From Lactuca virosa (Eukaryota > Streptophyta > Magnoliopsida > Asterales > Asteraceae): a stretch of DNA of 64,000 nt. Positions within the stretch are counted from its first letter, which is position 1. The number at the start of each line of letters is the position of its first letter. The notes beneath the pieces were generated by a model. That model was not told the DNA's origin. It searched no databases and worked only from the letters and a program-made list of their open reading frames with translations. Location: NCBI GenBank assembly GCA_928212115.1, contig CAKMRJ010000001.1:180793466-180857465 (forward strand). The letters are read 5' to 3'. A program made the translations under genes and the position numbers. Positions 48,541-58,920 of this stretch are shown one piece after another.

Positions 48541-49246
48541 CTGAAGCCGAGTCAAACATTTTGTCTCTACTTGCTTTCAAATATTTCAGGCATTCAGGGC
48601 AGCTTCGCTTCCAATGTCCCTTCTCATGACAATAAAAACATATAGACTCTTTGGGAATGGTACACGAGACAATCACAGACTTAGCCTTTCCCTTTACCTT
48701 TTGGTCAACTAGGTTGACCAAAGCCGATCCCTTTCCATTGGGACGAGAAAGCTTTTTTGGACTTCCAATGTTACCATTGTCCATGTCCATGGAAGTTTGA
48801 GAATTAGACCTTCCATTAATATTTGCTTGACCATTGCGCCAAATTATTGCTGATTCAACAGCAACAAGCAAATAAGAAAGATCTATTAGGGTTATGTCAG
48901 GATCTGTCATATGGTAGTCTTTAATAAACTCACCATACGACTCAGGAAGTGACTGAAGAACCCAGTGAACATCGAACTTCCTTGAAATAACAGCACCCAA
49001 CATTCTCAACCTGTCAATGTGTGACTTCATTCCTAAGACATGAGTGCACACAGGTCTTCCATCTTTATGTTTCGTTTCTAGTAGAGCTTGAGTGACCTTG
49101 AACCTTTCAAGTCTTCGGGTTTGTGGGTCAGGGAGAATAAATGGAGGAGGTGGGGGGAGTGAAGCATGATGTTGAGGGATATCATCTTCAAGAGGAAAGC
49201 TTGTTCCAAGCGATTTGGGAAGATCATAGTTGTCTGAACCAGACAT
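48524..49246 (-). CDS. Element E copia gag (240 aa), intact
   Basis: Start ATG at 49246. Proline-rich N-terminus (LPPPPPFILPDPQTRRLERF), gag core (DRLRMLGAVISRKFDVHWVL, LPESYGEFIKDYHM, LIDLSYLLVAVESAII), a basic/polar linker, one CCHC knuckle (CFYCHEKGHWKRSCPECLKY, about residues 205-224), and end DKMFDSASGKSTI. Copia gag forms the particle and binds genomic RNA. It is the only element gene of useful length in the window without a break. Autonomous copia reads on into protease here; E stops six codons after a consensus splice donor, and only decayed pol follows. Probably expressed, if at all, from the E 5' LTR. Confidence 0.85.
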   Translation of the reverse strand: MSGSDNYDLPKSLGTSFPLEDDIPQHHASLPPPPPFILPDPQTRRLERFKVTQALLETKHKDGRPVCTHVLGMKSHIDRLRMLGAVISRKFDVHWVLQSLPESYGEFIKDYHMTDPDITLIDLSYLLVAVESAIIWRNGQANINGRSNSQTSMDMDNGNIGSPKKLSRPNGKGSALVNLVDQKVKGKAKSVIVSCTIPKESICFYCHEKGHWKRSCPECLKYLKASRDKMFDSASGKSTI

Positions 49247-50767
49247 CTACAATGGGACAAAATCAAGTTAGTTGATTCAAGTCCTTAATATAACACCCAA
49301 TATGAAATATTAAGGCTAGGACCCAACACAATATTTTATAACTTGGAAGAGGGATGCCGTAATCCAAGCTATAAAATATTTGAAGGTAGGCGAATGACGA
49401 TTCACCAATTTCCACCATGAAAAACGAAATAATTTATTAGGTTTTAATTGGATTTGAAACTCCTAGATCTTTTGAGATTCATTGAACTTTTCAATGGCAT
49501 GTTTCAATCTCGATTGTGCCCTCTCAAGTTTTGTGACTGGGATGCCGAGGATCACAAAACAAGGTGTGAATAACCATGCAAACTCACTAGGTACCCTTAA
49601 TATTATCACCTAATCGATGTGCCGGTTAACCACACACGCTCCACCGATCTATGACAAACATAAAGTCACCCTTCGTGATCCTTACTAGTCCATGTTAGTG
49701 TGCCGGTTAACCACACACGCTCCACCAACGACTTGGTAAGGTACAAAGTGTGAATTTCATGGGTTAGCACCATGTTCACATTTTTCCTAAAGTAACTAAG
49801 ATTGGGAATTAATAAAAGGTTTAGTTACTTTATAATATTCGTTATACTTTTAATGAGAATTTAAAGTCATTGTCCTACCCGTTCGGCTAACGACCCTCCA
49901 CCGATCAAGGAAACGGTGGCTGAGAATGGACACCCATTAAGTTGCCATTTTATAGGCAACAACCCTTATACCCCCCTTATAGACCGGCTTCGTGAATGAG
50001 GCCTACTAACGGTATAAAACGACTTGATCTTCTACATATATATAATAATTAACCATTAATGTTATAAATAGTATAAGTGTTGGAATTTTAACTATTAAAA
50101 CTCTAAGGGTTGGAATTAAAGTTTATTAAAGTGTGTGTAACTTTACAAATTCCAAAACTTAAGGACAAGTTTTTAAACTATTCAAAACTTTTCATTTCAT
50201 AACTTATGAATTAAAGGTTCATAAAAATGAAGACTCTTCATTTCCATGTAACTTATGTGTTTTAAGTGTGTGTTTAAAAGAAGTGACCTTGGATATCCAT
50301 AATTTGAGGAAAATTATGGACTCCATTAAAACACATAAATGATCAAGAATTAATCTAAACAATTCAGCAAATAATTCCTATCATTTCTAAATTCATAAGA
50401 ACATGAACATGATCATCAAGTTTCAAGAATTATATGAACACATACAAAGCATGAAATTTTGATAAAGCTGTTTAATGGATTAGAACAAACCATTACACCA
50501 ACTAAAACAAGTTTACAACACCAAAACAGTTTAGGGTATGTTTCTAGTCCATTTCCAGCAGCAAAGTCGAAAATCTGCATTCTGAGGCTCCTACTCGCCG
50601 AGTGCACGAAAAACCTACTCGGCGCAGTCGAGTAGGATATTTACACATGAACTCGGTGAGTCCCCCCATGGACTCGCGCGAGTTCATCAGTCGGACAGCA
50701 AAAAATCGACTTTTTATCACTATTTGCATCAAGTATCCAACAAACAAGCCTAGGCTCTGATACCCAC
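49247..50767 (-). other. E leader with palindromes and primer site
   Basis: Untranslated. Primer site on the minus strand just inside 50768 (TGGGTATCAGAGCC, one extra G compared with D). ACTCGGCGAGT cluster 50594-50692, GTGCCGGTTAACCACACAC at 49618 and 49699. Confidence 0.75.
50594..50692. repeat. ACTCGGCGAGT palindrome cluster in E leader
   Basis: ACTCGCCGAGT, ACTCGGCGCAGTCGAGT, AACTCGGTGAGT and GACTCGCGCGAGTTC. Same position relative to the primer site as in D, but several sites carry single-base insertions. Confidence 0.8.
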
Positions 50768-51531
50768 TGTTGGGTTTGAGCATTCTAAACTTCCTAAGTG
50801 TACATGCAACCCTAATAAACCTTGGATCTATGTTGTCTAAGGTACATGCAAATATATTAATTCCAAGGTTTATAACCTATCTGGCATGGCATGGGGTAAC
50901 TTTTAAACATAAAAAGAAGAGTAGATGAATTACATCTATCGTGTTGATTGCTGATTCCTTGGAGTTGGAGAGCCAAGCACCAATAATGTGAATGCCTCAA
51001 ATGGAAATCACAAATCACCACAAACTTGGAAAATGTATGAGAGAGTATACTAACACTTAGAAATCGGCCACCACTATTACACACACACTAGCGTTTTTTT
51101 CATGCAACATAAGCTTGTTTATATAGTGTGCATGGTTAGGGTGAAACCCTAATAACCCATGTCTTTTCCCTCTTCCAAAACGATCCCATGGTTAAAAGCT
51201 CCATGGATCATCCATGGACTTCCATATAAGCTTAGCCCATTAACAATGAGCATTAGCCCACACCATATAAATAAATAGCCCATGATTTAATTAGTCTCCT
51301 TTTATCACTAAATCAATTCATAATCATCATAATTCAAAGATTAAAAACTAATTAAATAACATGACTTTATATTAATATATTATAACTTATAATATATTAA
51401 TAAATCGTAAGTATACAATTCTCATAAAATAATCCATAACCAGTTTGTGTGAAGTGCAACCCAAATGGACCATGCCGGGTCGGGTCAAGTATATACCAAA
51501 TAAGTTATGGACTTAGACACCTTATCCAACA
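50768..51531 (-). repeat. 5' LTR of E (764 bp)
   Basis: TGTTGGGTTTGAGC to CCTTATCCAACA. Uninterrupted at AAGTATACAATTC, the F target. Differs from the 3' copy by many one-base indels in the first 300 bp. Confidence 0.9.
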
Positions 51532-53114
51532 CTCCTTTGGCCGTAAACTCAATGTTGAAGCATGTATTGGCCATAAACCCTATAAGATGCAAGGAAAGTG
51601 ACCCAGAACCCTTCCTTGATGATTGAAGGACCTAAAACTTCACTCAAATCCATTATGACCATGAGTTTACGGCCGTAAACCCCTTTGGGCCGTAAACTCA
51701 TTAAAGCCTCATTTGAGGTGGTTTCCTCATTTAAGTGTAGAAACAAAGTCCCTAAAGTTTCCCTAGCTTTCAAACCAAACATTAGCCATGTTTGACCATG
51801 AGTTTACGGCCGTAGACTCCCTTGGGCCGTAAACCCATGACCGTAAACTCATGTGAGTGTCATTCTACCTTCCTTTGTTGAATCACATGTGATTCCAACA
51901 CTTGGTCAAAGTGTTTCCTAGTCCCGGAAGGTGTTTCCTTTCATATAGTTGTTTATAAACACTATATTATTGTCAATATGTGTACTTATATGTCATAGGA
52001 CCTATTGTCTCGGGAATTCATTCGTGGAACTTCTCATCCGTTACACGCATACCCATTTGAATCACCCCACATCAGGTGAGTTCAATAACCGTAATGAATC
52101 TTTTAACTGTTTTTAACTGTTTTAAGGGGGGGGGGGGAATACAAGTTGAACACAATGATAATTGTGTAAATGTTTGTTATTAAACATCTTTCAAAATGTT
52201 ACTTATGTCATTTATAAGTTGTCAAAACATTTCAAAAACTCTTTTAAAGTTATGTTACTTTATAGTTATACAAAACTCCGTTATTAAAGTACAAGAATAA
52301 CTTAGTAGATAAATGAGTCTTTTCAATAACAGTCCAAGTAGAACGTTAGTAAACTATAATAGGTATAGTTTAGGAGAATGCTATCATTACTTCTAGTACA
52401 ATGAAGCACACAAAGAGTCAGTTCATACATGAGTCAAACACACAGTGAAGAGAAACATATAATACCAACAGAACATATAGTGAAGAGAATCAAACAATAC
52501 CATACAGAGAGAACACACAATTACGAGAGACAAACAGAACGTACAATATACAGTACAAAACAAACAAGTTAGGTTGCTATAGCATGAGAACACATACATG
52601 ATCTAATTATACCAATGAATCACTAACTCATTGTTTTAAACAAAAAGGTATAGTTATATTGGGTATACATGATCATATACTTTATGTGAATTTACACGGC
52701 TTGCAAGAATTTGCGAGGTCGCGTTTGGTTCCCTTAATCTCTTGACAGGGAGAGCATTTAGTAGGGGTTCTGGCCTTCACATTATAACCGTAATAAAACA
52801 ATGTTTTTGGTTATTAGTACATCCGCATGTCATTATAAACGATAACTATCTACTTACATTTCCCATTACTTTCATAAAGTTACAGTACCACTTGAAAGTC
52901 AAACTCAAACTATTTTTGAGTCAAGATAGTTATAAACTAGGGAAAATATACATTTTTACAATCGACAAACGGAACAGTCGAGTCTAGCACATAACAAAAG
53001 ATGCCTTGGTAGAAGGCTACGTTTAAAAGAAAGGACCATAATGCTAGTCGTATGATTCCTTAATGTATACATCACAGGATATATATATATACCAATAGAG
53101 TCCGACAGGTAATA

Positions 53115-53190
53115 GGATGTGTGCTCTCCGCTTCATTTACTGTTCCTTGTTTGGTTGTGGGCTTGGAACGAATTCACCCAATCTATTTTC
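53115..53190 (+). repeat. Hairpin module (A' LTR, copy 1)
   Basis: Core CTGTTCCTTGTTTGGTTGTG-type at 53140-53160; arms decayed as in the A ortholog. Confidence 0.65.
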
Positions 53191-53469
53191 TACCCGATTA
53201 TATATATATGTATGCTTAGTATACATTAAGTCATCATAAGGGTACCAGGTATGGGTCAGGTATAGGACACAGAGTCACAGCACAGTTTTCTAGTACAAAA
53301 CATACTTCCAAAATCAGTACTTTTGGGTATGCAAAACTAGAAAACTTCCCAGTAAAGGGTTTTTAATCCATTTTATTAAACCAGTACAATTTAAAGGAAC
53401 TTAGGTGAGTAACTCTATGATACCTTAGTTTAGACACCATGTTTATATATAAACTAATACCCAATAGGT

Positions 53470-53545
53470 AGTTGGATGTGTGCTTTCCGTCTTACTCCCT
53501 GTTCCTCGTTTGGTTGTGGGCTTAGGGCAGATTCACTCAATTAAG
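53470..53545 (+). repeat. Hairpin module (A' LTR, copy 2)
   Basis: Core CTGTTCCTCGTTTGGTTGTG; inner stem TTCCG.../GGGCAG partly kept. Confidence 0.7.
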
Positions 53546-53742
53546 TTTCTATCCGATATTAGATTATATATAGCAGTATAAACTAAGCTACTATAAAAGT
53601 AGTCACTGTGGTCACCATTTTATTATAAGAAATATGGGTTTTCTTAAAGAACTTTTCATTAGATATAAAGGAACCATTACAATTAACTCCATTAGGTACA
53701 AGTGTTTACACTAGGGTTATATACGACAATGATCTAACAACC

Positions 53743-53822
53743 AATGGGATGTGTGCTATCCACCTTAATTTTTGTTCCTTGTTTGGTTGTGAGTTTAGGG
53801 CAGATGCGCACAATCGATTGTT
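53743..53822 (+). repeat. Hairpin module (A' LTR, copy 3)
   Basis: TGTGTGC and GCGCACA arms as in A copy 3. Confidence 0.7.
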
Positions 53823-54360
53823 TGTTTACTCTGAGTCTTATATAACTCGTATTTGCTTAGTACCCATAGAAAGGGTTGTAGTGTCATTTTACTTAAACTT
53901 CCATCAAAGTAGGAAATATAGGATTTTCTAGAGGAACAGGCGAACTGTTCAAAACAGAACTACAACTTACAACATTTTACAATCACATGTTAAAACTACA
54001 TTTTCAACACCGTTTTACATCTACATTTTCAACAACACTTTACAACTTACCCACATCACTAAACTCTTATGAACTCACCATCTTAATTGCTGATCAACTC
54101 TTTCAAATAACTTGTATTTTCAGGAGACTATTAGACAGGTGCTCGTGCTGGGGATTCAGAAGATGGAGCATTATAGCTTCAAGTCCTGTTTTGTTATTTG
54201 TGTATGAATTCTATGTTTTGTGAACACACACATTGTAAACACTTTCTTTCGAAATGAAATGGTTGTTCATTACTTGCTTACCATATACATATCTCGTGAT
54301 ACTAAACATGACGTCCTCTACCCCTGAACGATTCCGCCGTTCCGATTTTGGGGTGTGATA

Positions 54361-55162
54361 GATTGGTATCAGTGCATTGTTTATAGTGAACAAAGTATAT
54401 CGGCCGATAAAAGATATACAACTATAAATACAATGGGCCTTAAGTGCTCTGGATAATGATATATTTTTAGAATATAACTACAAGTTACAAAAACATACCT
54501 ACTTGCTTATACATGTACATAATAGAACTAGTGTCACGAGGAGAACAGAACTAAAGTATTTAAAGGTTGGGCACTGTCGTCAACCCGAACAGTTATGTAA
54601 TCATAGCTAGGATCAATATAGCCTGATCATTCAAGATGTGACCGACAATTATAGGAAGACTCCGTAAGGATCACCCCATAAAGTTACCTTAAAGCTCATA
54701 GATTCTTTAGTCACTTTCATTCTCGCACGACAAGCCCAGATACATGTAACCACTTCCTCATAGTAGACAACAGAAGAGTCAGGAGAACAAGAACAAGTTC
54801 ATGGAAGTTTTCAAAGAGATGGATCAGCCAAAGTAACCAAAACGTCTTACACGTCACACTAATAAATAATAATCTGGTTAATTTAATGAGCGAGTGGAAA
54901 CACTGCTCACATTATATGTTGAGATTATTTTCTTCCGTGCAGCTGGTAACAGTTATTCAGGAAACATATATTCACACAAAGATAGTTATTTCAAATTCAT
55001 AGAGTTTATTAGGTATAGACTCTTTTATGAATTGTTTCTAGAACCCTGTGGAAGTCAGGACCCAATACATCCAGAACTAGGATAACCTTGTCTTTTGAGC
55101 TTTCGGCTTGTGTCCATTGCTTTAGACTTATTCCGTCTCATCTTTTTATTCTTTTAGCAAAG
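54361..55162 (+). other. Leader of A'
   Basis: Primer site TGGTATCAGTGC (one mismatch) at 54364, then about 800 bp collinear with the A leader but lacking about 350 bp (joined near 54645) that in A holds the decayed module. Ends TTCTTTTAG|CAAAG before the gag ATG. Confidence 0.7.
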
Positions 55163-55969
55163 ATGCCTCCTCGCAGATCTAACAGAGGCACTACTCCGAT
55201 AACTCCAACGCCGCCTCCTTCACAAATAGATATGGCATCTATAAACGCTGCAGTGGCCGCGGCTGTGGCAACAGCCATGGCTCAATATCACTCCATCGGT
55301 ACCAATGGAGGTGGTAACGCCTACTGATTCTACTCGAGTGAGGTCCTCGTGCACTCGAGCGAGTTCTCCTACAAGGACTTCACCAATTGCCAGCCATTGG
55401 TCCCTTTAATGGGACTGAAGGGTCATTGCCCTCGTGCAATGTTCGAGAAACAGAGTCGATCTTCGAAATCTGTTTATGCCCAGAAGGAAGCAAAGTCAAG
55501 TCAAGTTTGCTTCCTGCACCTTCTCTGGCAAGGCCCTAACATGGTGGAACAACCATGTTAAGTCCACTGACCCTATCAGTGGCTAACTCAATAGGTTGGG
55601 AAAACCTAAAAGAGTTAATGCGGGAGGAATACTGCCCGTTAGGCGAAATTCAAAAGCTGGAACGAGAGCTGTGGAATCTCACTTTGGTCGGCTCAGACAT
55701 AGTGACCTACACTGACCGGTTCAGCGAGCTAGCAGCTCTATGCCCCGGGATGGTTACCCCGGAGAGCGAGAAGATAGAAATATATTTGGGGTCTGAATGC
55801 TACGACCCAAGGAAATGGTGTTGTCTTCTAACCCAGCCACGTTCGATAGTGCTAAACGCCTGGCTCGGCGGCTCATCGACCATGGAGTCCGCCATGGTGT
55901 AAAATTCCCTATTCCCGAGCCACCGAGGGAATAGGACTATAATCAGAAGTCAGGGAACAAGAAGAAGAA
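55163..55969 (+). pseudogene. A' gag remnant, cut by B
   Basis: ATG at 55163 (MPPRRSNRGTTPITPTPPPS, then SINAAVAAAVATAMAQYH), close to A. Frameshifts near 55320 and 55545; core SIGWENLKELMREEYCPLGE and LVGSDIVTYTDRFSELAALC in the frame from 55555, another shift near 55790. Broken off at CAAGAAGAA (55969), equivalent to A 24795, where the B LTR begins. Confidence 0.85.
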
Positions 55970-56154
55970 TGTGACAACCCGAAATTTCTATTATGTACAA
56001 CCATTCAATTCAATAGAAATCAGAACTGTTTCTGCTAATTTTCAAGCTTTTTGGAATAAGTTTGAGTGTTTTAAAATTAGTACTTTTGGAGATATCAGGA
56101 GAGAGGATGCCCTAGGGTTTATTGTGCAACAATAAAGTCCCAAAACTCCAAGAG

Positions 56155-56990
56155 TTGGAGTTTACGGCCTAAACAAAGGTGTTTACGGCTGTAATTGTAT
56201 GTAAACCTAAGGGGGGGTATAAATATGACACTTAGTCATTATTTACCACTTTTTCACACTTTCAAGATCCAAACTCAAATCCTCTCAAGTATCATCCGAC
56301 TTTTCTTCTTGATCTTCCACTTTGTAAGTGTTTCTAGCCCTAAATAGTTGATATCTTACTTAATCTAGTGATCTTACATGATTCCATCCGTGAAATCATT
56401 CCAAAAGTGTATATCTTCAAGTTTCACCAAGAACACCAAGAACATACACTAGTGTTCTTGGAATTTTAGCACCTTTTCAAGCTTCTACCTAGTAAGTAGT
56501 CCTACCCTAGTGTATTATAAGACTTGTTACACTTCTAATCATCAAGAAAAACACCCAATAAAACACACGATCAAAGGTGTTTACGGTCCCAGATGTTCTT
56601 GGACCGTAAACCCTAACAAAGGGGGCAAAGTGTGCCCAAGTCCCTTGCCAAGCCTTGGAAACTAGTCTAGATCCCTTCCTTGATGTGCATAGGACTTAAA
56701 ACAACAAAAAGACAATAAGCCATTTGGGTTTACGACCGTAAACCCAAAGAGAAATGGTCCAAGGACCGTAAACTCCACAAAGGAGTGAAATGGTGCCCTA
56801 ATCTCTTCCAAAGATTTAGGCATGAAGTAGAAATGCTTTTAATGACTTGTAAAGCTTCAAAACACAACATGGTAAAACTACCATGAGTTTACGGCCGTAA
56901 ACTCATGGGTTTACGACCGTAAACTCAAGGGGTTATGGTCACAAAACCGTAAACTCCAAAGGAGTTTACCCTTGAACCCTAAACTCAATT
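56155..56990. repeat. TTTACGGCCGTAAA palindrome cluster in B LTR
   Basis: Includes GAGTTTACGGCCGTAAACTC at about 56884, followed by GGGTTTACGACCGTAAACTC, the same pair and spacing as in A. Confidence 0.85.
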
Positions 56991-57514
56991 ACAAGGTCCT
57001 ACCACCCTTAGATGCAATCCTTAGGACTTATAGCACTTAAACCAAGTGTTTTACATGTCTTAGGACGTCTTAACTTGGTTAATTAGTTGTTTAATGACTA
57101 ATTGGATACATATATGTGTTATTATATGTTAACTACGATCCTTGTGTGTGTTCAAGTTTTCACTTGACACTTAGCATCCTATACATTCCGTTCATCCAAA
57201 CCACTCACTACAGGGTTGAGTTCATACCCTTAATTAACCTTTTAAATGTTTTTAATGCTTTTATGGGGGGGAATAACAAGTTGAACAATAATAGTTATTA
57301 TATCAATCACATGTGATTAATAACTACCAAACAAGTGGATTTCTTACTTTTCAAACTGTGTTACCAAACTGTTTTACAAAATCTTTTCCATACCAAATGC
57401 TTTTATCAAACTCTTTTACATGTCAAATACTGTTACTTAAACTCTTTTAAACTTATATTCTATTAAAAGTGTATCTATATAGATGTAGTTATATAAGTAG
57501 GAGTGAAAGGACAG

Positions 57515-57590
57515 AGGACTGATAGCTCACCTATTCCTGTTCCTTGTTTGGTTATGGGACTTAGGGTATCAGGGTTATTTGTCCGGAAGG
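57515..57590 (+). repeat. Hairpin module (B LTR)
   Basis: Core CTGTTCCTTGTTTGGTTATG. Arms GATAG...CCTA and TTAGGGTATC, with GGAC/GTCC further out: a new arm sequence, still complementary. Confidence 0.7.
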
Positions 57591-57794
57591 TCGTTTGAAT
57601 CCTAGTTATATATTATGTATATGTATATAGATATAAAAAAGTTACTTCTTTCCAGTTCAATACCTTTGGGTACAAGGGTATACAAACATGTTCATACATA
57701 CAAACAACATTACTAGTAAACTATAATAGGTATAGTTTAGGAAGTTACAAATCTATTACTAGACCAATGAAACAAACAATGAGTCAGTTCATAC

Positions 57795-57965
57795 ATGTGT
57801 CATAACTTATAGTTATGAGAAACAAACATAACTTATAGTGATGAGAAACAAACATACTTATAGTGATAAAACACAAACATAACTTATAGTGATGAGAAAC
57901 AACATAACTTATAGTGACGAGAAAACAAACATAATACATAGTGATGAGAAACAAACAATACCATC
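57795..57965. repeat. 25-bp minisatellite in B LTR
   Basis: About six copies of ATAACTTATAGTGATGAGAA plus CAAAC; A and A' have one or two copies of the related ACATATAGTGAAGAGAATC at the same place (about 27970 and 52460). Confidence 0.85.
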
Positions 57966-58908
57966 CAGAGAGAACATACTACAGGCTAGACAGAGGAAGA
58001 ACACACATACAGCTAGCACATACATTACATAACATTATTACAGTTATGTGAGCCACGTAATGGGGCATGGCACTACCTGCCATGACCGTTTTGTATCCAG
58101 AATCTCCTTAATTGGGGAGCGTATGAGTTTGTAGTAGTTAGTACACCAGTAGTTTTACATCGTCATTTCTTGCAAGTCTACGGGTGCCAAACGTCATTCT
58201 ACGAATCTTACATCGTCGTTTTCTATGAGTCGGCGGTAGCAGGTACAGGGCAGGCCGATCACATGGTACTTTAAAATAACATTGGTTTAGGTAGTTAGTA
58301 CAACAGTAGTTACTTAATACAACACTATAGTATTATTTCATTTTTCCCATTACATTACTTTGTGAACATTCACACAATGAACAGTAATGTAAAAAAAACT
58401 ATATTTTTGGTTAATGATAGTCAGATTTGGGGGAAAAAATACATACTTACAAGAGACACATACACAGACACTAGATGCCTGGTAGAAGGCTACTTTTAGT
58501 AGGAAACATAGGGTTTTCTTGGAGAATTCAAACTTTTACAAACTCATACAAACATCTTACAAACATATTACAAATGCTTTCATACAAATACAGACACTAA
58601 TATACTTATGATCTCACCAGCTTTAAAGCTGATAAACTCTTTCAAAATAACTTGTATTCTCAGGTCACAGTAGACAGGTACCGGTGCCAGGTTTTGAGAA
58701 GATGGAGCTCGTTCAAGACTCATCTTTTATTTTGATACATTATTTGTGGTGTCTATTTAACTTGAAAGAACACACTTGTATGAAATTATATTATTAATGC
58801 AATGGATGATGTTGTTGCTTGTTTACTACTTTGCATTGTTGTGATACTGTACATGACGTCCTCCACCCCCGAACGTTTCCGCCATTCCGGTTTTGGGGTG
58901 TCATAGAT

Positions 58909-58920
58909 TGGTATCAGAGC
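58909..58920 (+). other. Primer binding site of B
   Basis: TGGTATCAGAGC, perfect match, three bases after the LTR. Confidence 0.95.

Larger units (their letters stand above)
39256..51531 (-). mobile_element. Element E: gag-only copia element in A' LTR
   Basis: Minus strand: 3' LTR 39256-39898 plus 44371-44485 (split by F), internal 44486-50767, primer site, 5' LTR 50768-51531. Flanks CTCCC (39251) and CTCCT (51532) fit a 5-bp target duplication with one change. It carries an open gag but only decayed pol, so it is a gag-bearing non-autonomous derivative of a C1-like copia. Confidence 0.9.
52076..54123 (+). other. Predicted leader intron in A' LTR
   Basis: Same donor, G-tract, branch and acceptor words as A 27605-29558; 2048 nt. 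Confidence 0.5.
51532..54360 (+). repeat. A' 5' LTR, second part
   Basis: Resumes with CTCCTTTGGCCGTAAACTC. Palindromes at 51664 and 51802, donor CATCAG|GTGAGTTCA at 52076, G-run 52127-52137, three hairpin modules, acceptor TTGTATTTTCAG|G ending 54123, LTR end GGGGTGTGATA. Confidence 0.9.
38638..55969 (+). mobile_element. Element A': sister of A, split by E, cut by B
   Basis: Plus strand. LTR 38638-39255 plus 51532-54360 (E inserted), decayed primer site (TGGTATCAGTGC, 54364), leader, broken gag, then B inserted at 55970. The reassembled LTR is about 3442 bp, matching 3429 bp of the A 3' LTR. LTR end GTGTGATA shows C to T decay of GTGTGACA. Its 3' part lies beyond the window. Confidence 0.85.
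57215..58663 (+). other. Predicted leader intron in B LTR
   Basis: Donor CAGG|GTTGAGTTCA (GT then TGAGT), G-run GGGGGGGAATAAC at about 57266, GCTGATAAACTC branch-like word and acceptor ACTTGTATTCTCAG|G ending at 58663. Confidence 0.45.
55970..58905 (+). repeat. 5' LTR of B (2936 bp)
   Basis: TGTGACAACCCGAAATTTC to GGGTGTCATA. The first ~1.2 kb (palindromes, TATA box GGGTATAAATATG at 56216) aligns with A; the last part is diverged. Predicted donor at 57215 and acceptor at 58663; one hairpin module (57515-57590) and a 25-bp minisatellite. Confidence 0.9.

Noticed and set aside
57795..57965. CRISPR-like direct repeats
   Set aside because: Units are contiguous with no unique spacers, in a plant LTR; a minisatellite.
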